Source: an uncultured Sulfurovum sp. (GTDB lineage: Bacteria > Campylobacterota > Campylobacteria > Campylobacterales > Sulfurovaceae). From it: 64,000 nt of DNA. Below the pieces are notes generated by a model, which saw nothing but the letters and a program-made list of their open reading frames with translations, ran no database searches and was not told the DNA's origin. Both the position numbers and the translations under genes were made by a program. This document shows, in pieces, positions 27,449 to 36,417 of this stretch (the first letter of the stretch is position 1; every line of letters begins with the position of its first letter). The stretch covers positions 28,132-92,131 of the forward strand of contig CAJXJN010000003.1 of NCBI GenBank assembly GCA_913055205.1, in the 5' to 3' direction.

Positions 27449-27976
27449 ATGTCTCAACAACAATTTTTCATTGCTCAAATTGGGCGAACTATTGGACTTT
27501 GGGGTGATCTCAAATTTCATCTGCATACAGATTTTCCGGAACAATTTAAAGTAGGAAATACCTATAAAAGCAGCCGTGGTGATCTTACCATTGCCGATAT
27601 CAATTTTAAGCGTGGTATTATTCGTTTTAAAGGATATGAAAGTATTGACTCAGCGAAAAAACTTACAAATACCAAACTTTACGCCACTGAAGAGCAGACC
27701 AAAGAGAATTGCGACTTGAATGAGGGTGAACATTTCTGGTTTGAAGTTATTGGCTGTGCAGTTAAACAGGATGATGAAGTATTGGGTATTATAGAAGATA
27801 TCCAGCGTATGGCAGATACAGACTACCTCTCTATAAAGACAGATGATGCTTTGGTTGAAGCCGGATTGTCTAAAAACTTTTTACTTCCCTACATAGACCG
27901 TTATGTCATCAAGACAGATACTGAAGAAAAAATAGTTTATACTAAAGATGCCAAAGACATATTAGAGGCTAGTTAG
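27449..27976 (+). CDS. rimM: 16S rRNA processing factor RimM
   Basis: A 175-aa protein with N-terminal RimM barrel ([19 protein letters not shown]) and C-terminal PRC-barrel (HFWFEVIGC...[10 protein letters not shown]). It binds S19 and assists 30S head maturation. Its last base overlaps the trmD GTG start. Confidence 0.93.
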   Translation: MSQQQFFIAQIGRTIGLWGDLKFHLHTDFPEQFKVGNTYKSSRGDLTIADINFKRGIIRFKGYESIDSAKKLTNTKLYATEEQTKENCDLNEGEHFWFEVIGCAVKQDDEVLGIIEDIQRMADTDYLSIKTDDALVEAGLSKNFLLPYIDRYVIKTDTEEKIVYTKDAKDILEAS

Positions 27977-28671
27977 TGCGTTTTTCTTTTGTCACACTTT
28001 TCCCAAATCTTATCAAAGGGTACTTCTCTGAGAGTATTTTAAAACGTGCTATCGAGGATGAAAAGATCTCTATTGATTTTTTTAATCCGCGTGATTTTAC
28101 CACGGATAAACATAACCGTGTAGATGCACCGATGATAGGTGGTGGTGCAGGTATGCTTATGACCCCGCAGCCTCTTATGGATACCTTGACGCATATAAGA
28201 GGATCTTCACCTAAAGCACATGTAATATTTCTCTCTCCTGTAGCTAAACCATTTACCCAAAATGATGCAAAACGTTTAGCTAAAAAAGAGCATATAGTGT
28301 TTGTCAGTGGACGGTATGAAGGTATAGATGAACGTGTGATAGAAGCTCAGGCAGATGAAATCTTTTCTATTGGGGATTTTATCTTGACAGGTGGAGAGTT
28401 AGCCAGTATGGTGGTGTGTGATGCTATTGCCAGAAATGTCGATACAGTACTTGGGAACAGAGAATCTCTGGAGATAGAGAGCTTTGAGTCTTCTCTTTTA
28501 GAAGCCCCTTCATTTACAAAACCGACAATTTACGAAAATAAAGAAGTTGTTTCAGAGTTCTTAAAGGGTAATCATAGTAAAATCACGGACTTAAAAAGAG
28601 GGTTGGCTTTGTGTAAGACAAAGTATTTCCGGCCAGACTTATACAAAAAAGGTATAACACATGAGAAATAA
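27976..28671 (+). CDS. trmD: tRNA (guanine-N1-)-methyltransferase
   Basis: A SPOUT enzyme (231 aa) making m1G37 in tRNA. Knot-forming motifs are [31 protein letters not shown] and the start [12 protein letters not shown]. It begins at GTG 27976, immediately after rimM. The end overlaps rplS by 11 nt. Confidence 0.96.
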   Translation: MRFSFVTLFPNLIKGYFSESILKRAIEDEKISIDFFNPRDFTTDKHNRVDAPMIGGGAGMLMTPQPLMDTLTHIRGSSPKAHVIFLSPVAKPFTQNDAKRLAKKEHIVFVSGRYEGIDERVIEAQADEIFSIGDFILTGGELASMVVCDAIARNVDTVLGNRESLEIESFESSLLEAPSFTKPTIYENKEVVSEFLKGNHSKITDLKRGLALCKTKYFRPDLYKKGITHEK

Positions 28672-29020
28672 ATATATTGAAAGCTTTGAAAAAGCACAAT
28701 TAGAAAACAAAAGCGTTCCTGATTTCAGAGCAGGTGATACTTTAAGAGTAGCTGTTAGAATTAAAGAAGGTGAAAAAACAAGAGTTCAGAACTATGAAGG
28801 TCTTTGTATCGCTATCAGAGGTCAAGGTACAGGTAGAACATTCATAGTAAGAAAGATCGGTGCCAACAGTATCGGTGTTGAGAGAATCTTCCCTCTTTAT
28901 TCAGAAAGTATTGAAAGTATCGAAGTACTTAGAAAAGGTAGAATCAGAAGAGCGAAATTGTTCTATCTTAGAGAACTTAAAGGTAAAGCTGCAAGAATCA
29001 AAGAACTCAGAAGAAAGTAA
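28661..29020 (+). CDS. rplS: 50S ribosomal protein L19
   Basis: A 119-aa protein starting [13 protein letters not shown], with [19 protein letters not shown] and [26 protein letters not shown] characteristic of L19. Last gene of the operon. Confidence 0.97.
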   Translation: MRNKYIESFEKAQLENKSVPDFRAGDTLRVAVRIKEGEKTRVQNYEGLCIAIRGQGTGRTFIVRKIGANSIGVERIFPLYSESIESIEVLRKGRIRRAKLFYLRELKGKAARIKELRRK

Positions 29021-29240
29021 TCTTTCTTTCTGCTTCCTTGCATCTCTGCAGGAGTTATTCAGTCACTTACTGAACCTAAGCTCCTTCTCAACAACCTGCA
29101 GATCTACAATAAATCAAAAAGAAATATTTACTTTCTTTTATATATTTAGTATTTCACAACAACATCCAAATCTAAAGCAAAATAATCTGTTGTATAAATG
29201 GAAAGTAATTTTTCTTGACAATCGACATGTTATGTGTCAA

Positions 29241-29275
29241 ACTCTTAACTCTTAACTCTTAACTCTTAACTCTTA
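29241..29275. repeat. heptanucleotide tandem array (ACTCTTA x5)
   Basis: Five perfect contiguous 7-bp units followed by a partial sixth (ACT). It lies directly upstream of a TATAAT box, so copy number could change promoter spacing. Confidence 0.9.
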
Positions 29276-29281
29276 ACTAGC

Positions 29282-29287
29282 TATAAT
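29282..29287 (+). promoter_or_regulatory. candidate -10 for the orphan membrane-protein pair
   Basis: TATAAT is 35 nt before the GTG at 29322 and abuts the heptamer array, which would occupy the -35 region. Confidence 0.45.
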
Positions 29288-29321
29288 ACTCTTTCGAAAT
29301 TATCAAGGATATTTTATTATA

Positions 29322-29894
29322 GTGTTCAAAATTAAAAACAGACTTATCTCGCTTTTGCAACTTATACTTGTGATCACCTACATCATCTTTGAAGAGCTGA
29401 TCTGGGAAGGGATCGCAAAGCCTATTTATGAGGCAGTCCATGCGCTTAAGATCCTGCAAAAAATAGAAGAGAAGCTTCAAAAGGTGAATGCTTCGGTAAT
29501 ACTGGTTATTTTTGTACTTTTGCTTGGAATGGTCGAAACTTTGGGGATTTATGCAGGTATTCTTTTTGTAAGCGGTCATGTGCTGTTCGGTCTATTCTTG
29601 TATCTTGCAAAAATACCTATTGCGGCTTTTACCTTTTGGATTTTTAGAGTTACGGAAGATAAACTCATGCAGTTTGGATGGTTCAAGTGGCTTTATGAGT
29701 GGATTATGAAAGGGATAGACTGGTTAAAATCACGTGAGATATATGTACAAACAATGGAGCGTTTGGTTATAGTGAAAGTGAGTATCAAGAAAAGTATCAA
29801 AGTTTTCAGGGTGAAATATTTTTCAAATGAGAGCCCTTTTATTAGCAAGATAAAACATCATTACAGGTCTGTGAAAGAGTTACTTAGGAAGTAG
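29322..29894 (+). CDS. membrane protein of unknown function, first of a pair
   Basis: A 190-aa protein not recognised by family. It has hydrophobic stretches at about 8-25, 58-80 and 83-108 and a basic C-terminal third ending in SVKELLRK. The GTG start has AAGGA 12 nt upstream, longer than ideal spacing. The next gene begins 3 nt after it and is similar in character (membrane helices then basic tail), so the two probably work together. Confidence 0.7.
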   Translation: MFKIKNRLISLLQLILVITYIIFEELIWEGIAKPIYEAVHALKILQKIEEKLQKVNASVILVIFVLLLGMVETLGIYAGILFVSGHVLFGLFLYLAKIPIAAFTFWIFRVTEDKLMQFGWFKWLYEWIMKGIDWLKSREIYVQTMERLVIVKVSIKKSIKVFRVKYFSNESPFISKIKHHYRSVKELLRK

Positions 29895-29897
29895 CGG

Positions 29898-30824
29898 ATG
29901 ATGAAAAACAGATTATGGCTTTGGGGTACCCCTTTCGTATTGATTATTAGTCTGATTGTACTTTTTAGTATAGAGGAAAGCCGTGTTTTCCTGCTTGCTT
30001 TACTTCTTCGCATGTTTATTTTTGTTAAAAAAAATATCCTTGCTGTCTTCGTTGCCTTTTTTCTGGTAAAAGGTAAGTTTATCTTAAAACTCTTTTTGAA
30101 AAAAATGCTCTTTCTTTTAGCTACTGGCTTGGGAAAACGATATATGATCGAACGTGTATTGACATATAACTTTAAAATACATTTTCTGGATCATCTGAGC
30201 GATGATATCAAGCGATTGATCCAGCATGCGAAAAAGAATTTTCACAACTTTCCCTTAGTTAAAAAAGTTATCGCTATTCTTGCTTTTATAGGCTCTTTAA
30301 GTTTTGTGGGTAAATTTATGGGTGGTATGCTTGCACTAAAAGTCCTGGTAGCCAAAGTGTGGAGCTTTTTACTGGCTATCTTCTTAAAAGTAAGTACAGC
30401 AATCGTCTACTTTTTTACAGATTATCTATGGGGAAGCTGGTTGGCACCTATTATTGAAGTACTTATCTTCTCCTGGCTCCTCTCCTTGATGGAAAAGGTA
30501 CCTTTCTTAAATAAAAAACTTCGCAAAATATATACTTTTTTACTATCAGTCTTTGGATGGATGGAGTATTATATTGAAAATGTATTTCATGTCCCCCTCA
30601 GACGTATCCTGAAATGGTCAGTAAAGAAGATACGCTCTTATATCTATGCCTTTATAGGGTATGAACGTGTTTCTCTTTTTAAACGCTTGAAAGAGAGAAG
30701 AGCGTTAAATCCAAACAGTTATACACGAGTTATTGAAAAACGAAAAAAGAGAATTAGGCAGAAAAACTATCTCTCAGCAAGAGAGCGCCTAAAAGAGAAA
30801 CGGGGGAAAAAGCAAATCTCTTAG
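29898..30824 (+). CDS. membrane protein of unknown function, second of a pair
   Basis: A 308-aa protein with hydrophobic segments at about 8-26, 28-60, 66-76, 125-150, 155-175 and 186-196. Its strongly basic tail (about 262-308) is rich in Arg and Lys with KKRIRQKN and RERLKEKRGKK. No family is recognised. It could bind nucleic acid or acidic lipids at the membrane through the tail; that is inference. It ends tail-to-tail with smpB, overlapping by 4 nt. Confidence 0.7.
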   Translation: MMKNRLWLWGTPFVLIISLIVLFSIEESRVFLLALLLRMFIFVKKNILAVFVAFFLVKGKFILKLFLKKMLFLLATGLGKRYMIERVLTYNFKIHFLDHLSDDIKRLIQHAKKNFHNFPLVKKVIAILAFIGSLSFVGKFMGGMLALKVLVAKVWSFLLAIFLKVSTAIVYFFTDYLWGSWLAPIIEVLIFSWLLSLMEKVPFLNKKLRKIYTFLLSVFGWMEYYIENVFHVPLRRILKWSVKKIRSYIYAFIGYERVSLFKRLKERRALNPNSYTRVIEKRKKRIRQKNYLSARERLKEKRGKKQIS

Positions 30825-31282
30825 TAAGATCTGTTTTTCATTGCTTGCTGGGCTTCCCGGTCAAGTGTCTTTGCTTTCATATCGGCACGTTTGTCATGCA
30901 GTTTTTTCCCTTTGGCTATGGCTATACTTACCTTGGCATAATTACGCTCATTAAAATAGATCATTAAAGGCACAATGGTCAGTCCGTCTTTATGCACTTT
31001 CATATGAAGTTTTTCCAGTTCTTTTTTGTGTAAAAGCAGTTTTCTGGGTACACGTGTATCTCGACTGAAGTGTTTGTGTGCAGTGTCAAGATGTGCAATA
31101 TGTGCATTCATAATATAGAGTTCTCCCTGTATAAAACGACAGAACGCATCTGCAAGGTTGGCACGTTTGGCCCGAAGTGCTTTAACTTCAGCACCGGTGA
31201 GTACGATGCCTGCCTCAAACTTCTCAAGTATCTCATACTCATGTCTGGCTTTTTTGTTTTGTGCAACGATATTGATAGCCAA
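30821..31282 (-). CDS. smpB: SsrA-binding protein SmpB
   Basis: A 153-aa partner of tmRNA in rescue of stalled ribosomes. Conserved features are NKKARHEYEILEKFEAGIVLTGAEVKALR, the NAHI motif and the basic C-terminal tail KGKKLHDKRADMKAKTLDRE. The tmRNA gene (ssrA) was not found in the window. Confidence 0.96.
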   Translation of the reverse strand: MAINIVAQNKKARHEYEILEKFEAGIVLTGAEVKALRAKRANLADAFCRFIQGELYIMNAHIAHLDTAHKHFSRDTRVPRKLLLHKKELEKLHMKVHKDGLTIVPLMIYFNERNYAKVSIAIAKGKKLHDKRADMKAKTLDREAQQAMKNRSY

Positions 31283-31330
31283 AATGTTCCTTCTATTGTA
31301 TTTTTGTAGAATTATATCATATAATCATCT

Positions 31331-32077
31331 ATGGATAATATCAATTTAAATGCCTTAGAAATACTTTACCAAGATGAGTACCTGATAGCTATCAATAAAC
31401 CTTCGGGGCTACTGGTACACAAGTCTCCTATAGATCGTCATGAAACAGAGTTTGCTCTTCAGTTGGTTCGTGATCAGATAGGAAAATACGTTTACCCCAT
31501 CCATCGTTTGGACAAGCCTACTTCAGGTGTGCTACTCTTTTCTCTTACATCAGAAATGGCACAAACAATGTCTCTGCTTTTTCGTTCTCATGAAGTGCAA
31601 AAAGAGTACATTGCAATAGTACGTGGTTATACGAAAGATAAAGAGCTTATAGATTACCCACTTAAACAGATGTTGGATACCAAAGAACAGAAAAAACAGG
31701 GAATTACAAGAGAAGCCCAAGAGGCACAAACCTATTATGAGTGTTTGGCTACAGTTGAGTTGCCATATGCGGTGAGTCGCTATCCTGCAGCACGCTATTC
31801 ACTTGTAAAGCTTCTTCCAAAATCAGGAAGAAAACATCAGCTTAGACGACATATGAAACATATCTTTCATCCTATTGTCGGAGATACAAAGCATGGCAGG
31901 GGAGAGCATAACACACTTTTTAGAGAAAAGTTTGATGTTCACCGTCTTTTGTTGCACTCGCATAGAGTCTCTTTTATTCATCCTGTTACAGAAAAGATGT
32001 TAGTTGTGGAAGCACAGATTGATAGCACTTTTCTGAAGCTGTTTGAACATTTTAAATGGAAAGGTATCCGCTATTAG
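31331..32077 (+). CDS. truC: tRNA pseudouridine(65) synthase-like enzyme
   Basis: A 248-aa RluA-superfamily enzyme with catalytic HRLDKPTSGVLLF. It closely resembles TruC in layout: LEILYQDEYLIAINKPSGLLVHKS at the start, LATVELPYAVSRYPAARYSLV, and GRKHQLRRHMKHIFHPIVGD. TruC makes pseudouridine 65 in tRNA-Ile and tRNA-Asp. There is no S4 domain, unlike the synthase at 24492. Confidence 0.85.
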   Translation: MDNINLNALEILYQDEYLIAINKPSGLLVHKSPIDRHETEFALQLVRDQIGKYVYPIHRLDKPTSGVLLFSLTSEMAQTMSLLFRSHEVQKEYIAIVRGYTKDKELIDYPLKQMLDTKEQKKQGITREAQEAQTYYECLATVELPYAVSRYPAARYSLVKLLPKSGRKHQLRRHMKHIFHPIVGDTKHGRGEHNTLFREKFDVHRLLLHSHRVSFIHPVTEKMLVVEAQIDSTFLKLFEHFKWKGIRY

Positions 32078-32079
32078 GT

Positions 32080-32085
32080 TATAAT
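32080..32085 (+). promoter_or_regulatory. candidate -10 of the VF530-like gene
   Basis: TATAAT is 39 nt upstream of the ATG at 32124, just after the truC stop. AAGGA lies between it and the start. Confidence 0.4.
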
Positions 32086-32123
32086 ATTATCACACCAACC
32101 ATATACTTCAAAGGATAATATAT

Positions 32124-32345
32124 ATGAGTGAAGAACACAGGAATAATCCTCTACACGGGATAAACTTAAAACAGATCATGAATGAATTGGTTGAACATTA
32201 TGGCTGGAGGGAGTTGGGAGAACGTATTAATATTCGATGTTTTAACTATGACCCCTCTATCAACTCCTGCCTTAAGTTTTTGAGAAAAACACCTTGGGCA
32301 CGAACAAAGGTTGAAAATCTATATCTAGATACAATGAAAGATTAA
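32124..32345 (+). CDS. VF530-family (DUF2132) small DNA-binding protein
   Basis: A 73-aa protein containing [47 protein letters not shown], which matches the VF530/DUF2132 family. The prototype was described as a double-stranded DNA-binding fold; its cellular role is unclear. Confidence 0.82.
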   Translation: MSEEHRNNPLHGINLKQIMNELVEHYGWRELGERINIRCFNYDPSINSCLKFLRKTPWARTKVENLYLDTMKD

Positions 32346-32406
32346 AGTGAACAGAACCCTCTGAATAACCCTAGCCATTTATCATAGGCTTTAAAAAGGT
32401 GGGATA

Positions 32407-33186
32407 TTATAAGAGATCTTTTATTTTAAAAAATGTACTTCCGCTTCCCGAGAAGAACCATCCATTTTTGGCTACATTCTTCAACTCAGGGTATGCTATA
32501 AGTGAAGCAGCGTAAAGATCGTTTAGTATGATGGGATCTGCCATGGCATCAAGCAGGGTTTTTGAATCCAGTCTCTCCCAACCCATGAAACTGCATAGAG
32601 TGATGTTGTCTAGTAGATATTCTTTAAATGTTTTGTACACCACAGCAGTGTCACATCCTATATCAGGGGTGAAAAGTTCCAGGCTTAATGCTTCTTCTTT
32701 AAAAGGTTCTACTATTTCGCCAAAGCCACTTACATTTGCAGAAGGGTAGTTGTAGATGAAGAAAGGCAGATCAGCTCCTATGGTGCTTCCTATCTTGGCT
32801 AATTCTTCAGTGCTTATCATCAGGTTACATGCCTCTTTAACCAAACGCATAAATGCTGCGGCATCTGAACTACCTCCACCCAGTCCAGCTTGACTTGGGA
32901 TACGTTTTGTGACGACTACTTTATGTTTGTAGAAGAAGTTAAGTATGTCGAGGTCACCTGTATGAGCATTGAGTGCTTTGTAGGCTTTATAGATGGTGTT
33001 GGACTCAAGAGGTACACCTTCACAGCCTTCTATAGTGAAGGTGTCACATTCGCATGGCTCAAAGGTAATGGTGTCGTAGAGCTCTTCGACCCGCATAAAT
33101 CTTGAGAGTAGGGTATGGTAACCGTCTTTATGACCGGTGATCTTTAAAAAGATGTTTACTTTGGCATGGGCTTTGATACTGTACAT
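32407..33186 (-). CDS. ispE: 4-diphosphocytidyl-2-C-methyl-D-erythritol kinase
   Basis: A GHMP kinase (259 aa) of the MEP isoprenoid pathway. AHAKVNIFLKITG at the start, the glycine-rich ATP loop PSQAGLGGGSSDAAAFMR (about 97-114) and the late FFSGSGSTFF are present. It overlaps truB by one base and is co-transcribed with it. Confidence 0.93.
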   Translation of the reverse strand: MYSIKAHAKVNIFLKITGHKDGYHTLLSRFMRVEELYDTITFEPCECDTFTIEGCEGVPLESNTIYKAYKALNAHTGDLDILNFFYKHKVVVTKRIPSQAGLGGGSSDAAAFMRLVKEACNLMISTEELAKIGSTIGADLPFFIYNYPSANVSGFGEIVEPFKEEALSLELFTPDIGCDTAVVYKTFKEYLLDNITLCSFMGWERLDSKTLLDAMADPIILNDLYAASLIAYPELKNVAKNGWFFSGSGSTFFKIKDLL

Positions 33187-34016
33187 TAAATATCCTCAAA
33201 TTTTGGTATTCTATTGAACCTGTATTTTACTTCATTATCCGATATCTCGATAATAGAAAAAAAGTTTGAAGTCTCTATCAGGTAAAGGCCATTCTCTTTA
33301 GTCTCAAAATAATCAATGGTTAGTTTTTTTCCTAACTCCAAGTAATCCTCTTCACCTGTGTAAACATTGGAAGGAAGGGCCAAATGTGTAAAGGGATCCA
33401 GGGCTTTTTCATTATCATAGTAGAACTGTCCTTCATGGATGCGATGCAGACTGGAGAGGGTACCGTCTACTTCAAGCTTATCTGCTATCAATGCACCTAG
33501 ACTTCTGATATAGGTTCCTTCACTCACTTTGGCTTCAAAATGGACAAAGGGATGGTTGTAGTTTAGGAGTTTTATGTCATAGATGGTAGAAGTGATGGTT
33601 TTTAGTTCCACCTCTTTTCCCTCACGTGCAAGTTCATAGGCACGTTTACCGTTTATCTTCTTGGCACAAAACTTTGGTGGGTAGTAGGTGAGCTCTCCGA
33701 GTAGTGAATGCAGCACTTCTTTTATGTGGCTTTCATCAAAAGCCTCAACCTCTTTTATGCTATCTACTTTCTCTATATCAAGACTGGGAGAGTTTGCTCC
33801 AAGCCATAGGGTAGCCTTGTAGCTTTTAGGTGTTTTGTTGAGATATTGAAAAAGTTTGGTGTATTGACCCGTAGCTACGATGAGGCAACCTGTAGCAAAA
33901 GGGTCCAGTGTCCCGGAAAAACCTACTTTTTTAGTATTGTATTTACGTTTGACATAGCCCATATAGCCATTTGAAGTACGGAAGATGGGTTTGTTTACGA
34001 CGAAGAGACGGTTCAA
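33186..34016 (-). CDS. truB: tRNA pseudouridine(55) synthase
   Basis: A 276-aa enzyme making pseudouridine 55 in the T-loop. Motifs include KVGFSGTLDPFATGCLIVATGQYTK with catalytic Asp, the KINGKRAYELAREG segment and VSEGTYIRSLG. It sits upstream of ispE. Confidence 0.94.
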   Translation of the reverse strand: MNRLFVVNKPIFRTSNGYMGYVKRKYNTKKVGFSGTLDPFATGCLIVATGQYTKLFQYLNKTPKSYKATLWLGANSPSLDIEKVDSIKEVEAFDESHIKEVLHSLLGELTYYPPKFCAKKINGKRAYELAREGKEVELKTITSTIYDIKLLNYNHPFVHFEAKVSEGTYIRSLGALIADKLEVDGTLSSLHRIHEGQFYYDNEKALDPFTHLALPSNVYTGEEDYLELGKKLTIDYFETKENGLYLIETSNFFSIIEISDNEVKYRFNRIPKFEDI

Positions 34017-34030
34017 AATATTATTTCCTT

Positions 34031-34128
34031 GTAGGTCGGGTTGCCCTCATCCCGACAATCAATTTTTAATGCAATAAAACTTTTTTCTTTATGCAAACTA
34101 ATGTCGGGATGAGGACAACCCGACCTAC
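34031..34128. repeat. inverted-arm palindromic repeat, family B
   Basis: A 27-bp left arm (34031-34057, starting GTAGGTCGGGTTG) and 27-bp right arm (34102-34128) are inverted copies with one mismatch, separated by 44 bp of AT-rich DNA. The right arm ends 3 nt short of the pcrA stop. A single arm of the same family lies inside lnt (42533-42559). No target duplication is evident. Confidence 0.85.
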
Positions 34129-34130
34129 GA

Positions 34131-36197
34131 TTAAATAGACTGAACAAAAGAGCTTAAGATCTCTTTCTTGTTCCCACCAAAATTAATGAGAAGTTTGTAT
34201 TCTTTACCGGATTTATTGGCTGCCTGTACCCGTCCGATACCAAAGATCTTGTGTTTCACGAGATCACCTTTTTTAAAGGCTGAACTTTTGGTGATCTTTA
34301 AACTGGTATCTTGAATGAGACCTGCTTCACCCAGGAAACGGCTTTTATCTATCATTTTACGACGGCCTTTGTAGAAGCGACTGTCAACATAACAAAGGGT
34401 AAGGTCTGACTTGGCTCTGGTAATAGCCACATAGCCTAAACGGCGTTCCTCTTCCATGTTGCATCCTTCTCCAAGTAATGGGAAGAATTCTTCCTCCAGA
34501 CCGATCACAAAGAGGTGTTCGAATTCCAATCCTTTGGCAGCATGGATACTCATGATAGTAATAGCATCTTCCTCTATCTGGTCCTGGTCACTCTGGAGTG
34601 AAATATCATTGAGGAACTCATCCAGTGTAAGATCAGGATTTTTAATGGCAGCATCTCTGAAATAGCCGTAAAATTCATCAATATTCAAAATACGGTCAAA
34701 ACCGTCAACCATACCTGCATAATGGTCTTTGAGTTTAATACGTTCCTCGAACAGCGAGATAAAGTTGCCAAGTGAGCTCTGTATCTCTTCTTGTAACACT
34801 TTAATATCTTCGACAAGTTCGGTCAGTGCAGTAGATACTTTTTTACTGATAATCACAGGAAGTTGCCCGTTTATACTCTGTTCTATATAAGCATAAAGCG
34901 AAAGCTGGGCATCAAAAGCAGCTTTTTGAAGCTTTTCTATGGATGCTTTGCCAATGCCGCGTTTTGGTTTGTTAATAATACGCAGAAGTGAAAAATCATC
35001 ATGAGGATTGGACAATACCCTGAAGTATGAGATAATGTCTTTGATCTCGGCACGTTCATAAAAACGCATACCGCCAATGAGTTTGAACCCCAGACCTTCT
35101 TTGGTAAAACCTTCTTCAAGAGAACGCGAAAGTGCATTAATACGGTAAAGCACAGCGATCTCGTCAGGATCCACTCCCTGATCCAGAAGTTCGTGTATTT
35201 GATGGGCAATGGCTTTGGCCTCCATGGATTCATCAAGTGAGTGAAGCAGTTTGATCTCGTCACCTTCACCTTTGTGTGAAGTCAGTGTTTTCCCCAGACG
35301 TGTTGAATTATGCTCTATAAGGGTATTGGCAGCTTTTAAAATGGGGTCGGTAGAACGGTAGTTGATCTCCAGTTTGACGGTTTTCGTGTTTTTAAAGCGG
35401 TCTGCAAATTCCAGGATATTGCGAATATTTGCTCCTCTCCATCCGTAAATACTCTGGTCATCATCACCTACGACACAGAGATTCTCGTGTTCGCTGCAGA
35501 GATGTTCAAGAAGCCGGAACTGCAATTCATTGGTATCCTGGTACTCATCGACCATGATATACTTATATCTGTTACTGGTCTCTTTTCTCAGTTCATCATT
35601 TTCATCAAGTATTTTATAGGTCAGCATAAGAAGATCATCAAAATCGACAAGATTGTTCTCTTCGATATTTGCCTGATAACGTTCATAGATCTCTGCTACT
35701 TTTTTGTAGTCAGGCAGTTCAGCTTTTTGAATGACCACTTCAGGTGTAAGTAATGAATTCTTGTATTTTGAGATCTCACTGGCGATAAATGAGATGTTGA
35801 GGTCTATTTTTAATTCTTTGGCGATGGAACGTAAAAGACGCTTTTTATCATCACTGTCAATAATGACAAAGGTATTGCTTCGTCCCAGTTTTTCAATATG
35901 GAATTTTAAAAAAAGCAGGCCAAACTTGTGAAATGTACATAAAAGTGGAGGATAAGAGACTGTGGCAGGCATGAGTTTCAATGCACGTTCCCGCATCTCT
36001 GAAGCAGCTTTATTGGTAAAAGTAAGTGTTAACGTATTGGCAGGGTCTATTCCTACTTCACCTACCAGATATGCCAGTCTTGCAGTAAGGGTTTTGGTCT
36101 TTCCGCTTCCTGCACCGGCAAGGATAAGCATTGCACCGTCAATATGTTCAACTGCCTCACGTTGTGATGGATTAAGTCCATTTAATATATGTTCCAT
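34131..36197 (-). CDS. pcrA: UvrD/PcrA-type superfamily I DNA helicase
   Basis: A 688-aa 3'-5' helicase with LNPSQREAVEHIDG, Walker A AGAGSGKTKTLTAR, Walker B DEYQDTNELQ, GDDDQSIYGWRGA and the late SIHAAKGLEFEHLFVIGLEE. It unwinds DNA in repair and replication. The C-terminus contains the Tudor-like KHKIFGIGRV module seen in UvrD/PcrA, so it is not a Rep or a RecB. Confidence 0.92.
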   Translation of the reverse strand: MEHILNGLNPSQREAVEHIDGAMLILAGAGSGKTKTLTARLAYLVGEVGIDPANTLTLTFTNKAASEMRERALKLMPATVSYPPLLCTFHKFGLLFLKFHIEKLGRSNTFVIIDSDDKKRLLRSIAKELKIDLNISFIASEISKYKNSLLTPEVVIQKAELPDYKKVAEIYERYQANIEENNLVDFDDLLMLTYKILDENDELRKETSNRYKYIMVDEYQDTNELQFRLLEHLCSEHENLCVVGDDDQSIYGWRGANIRNILEFADRFKNTKTVKLEINYRSTDPILKAANTLIEHNSTRLGKTLTSHKGEGDEIKLLHSLDESMEAKAIAHQIHELLDQGVDPDEIAVLYRINALSRSLEEGFTKEGLGFKLIGGMRFYERAEIKDIISYFRVLSNPHDDFSLLRIINKPKRGIGKASIEKLQKAAFDAQLSLYAYIEQSINGQLPVIISKKVSTALTELVEDIKVLQEEIQSSLGNFISLFEERIKLKDHYAGMVDGFDRILNIDEFYGYFRDAAIKNPDLTLDEFLNDISLQSDQDQIEEDAITIMSIHAAKGLEFEHLFVIGLEEEFFPLLGEGCNMEEERRLGYVAITRAKSDLTLCYVDSRFYKGRRKMIDKSRFLGEAGLIQDTSLKITKSSAFKKGDLVKHKIFGIGRVQAANKSGKEYKLLINFGGNKKEILSSFVQSI

Positions 36198-36417
36198 AAG
36201 TTTTTTACTCTCCTATATAGTATATATTATATCGTTAAAATTATTAAGGGTACCTCTTTAGCCAAATCCTGAAATAGAAAAATTTGATCCACTCCCCAAT
36301 ATACTATAAGTAAAATGAATTGAATAAAATTAATAAGGTCTCCTTATGGATAGTTAAGTATAATTTGATACAATAACAATAGTAAAATTTTTATATACAA
36401 TAGAATAAGGAAACATA
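36198..36417. other. 220-bp divergent spacer between pcrA and lysR
   Basis: AT-rich, no gene. A TATAAT box on the minus strand at 36226-36231 fits pcrA, and several TACAAT/TAAAAT elements precede lysR. A small AAGG-tct-CCTT palindrome is near 36340. LysR-type regulators usually bind such spacers. Confidence 0.4.

Larger units (their letters stand above)
29021..29321. other. 301-bp intergenic stretch
   Basis: No gene is seen. It holds a TTGACA...TGTCAA inverted pair (29215-29240), a heptamer array (29241-29275) and a TATAAT box (29282-29287). The first part is AT-rich with TTTCTTTCTG after rplS and could carry a weak terminator. Confidence 0.5.

Noticed and set aside
28860..29255. A 131-aa frame crossing the end of rplS
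   Set aside because: It is mainly an out-of-frame shadow of rplS running into AT-rich spacer, with no protein-like composition or start site.
34031..34128. Bidirectional transcription terminator
   Set aside because: Arms are 27 bp with a 44-bp spacer and no U-runs, and the arm recurs elsewhere, so a dispersed repeat is the better reading.
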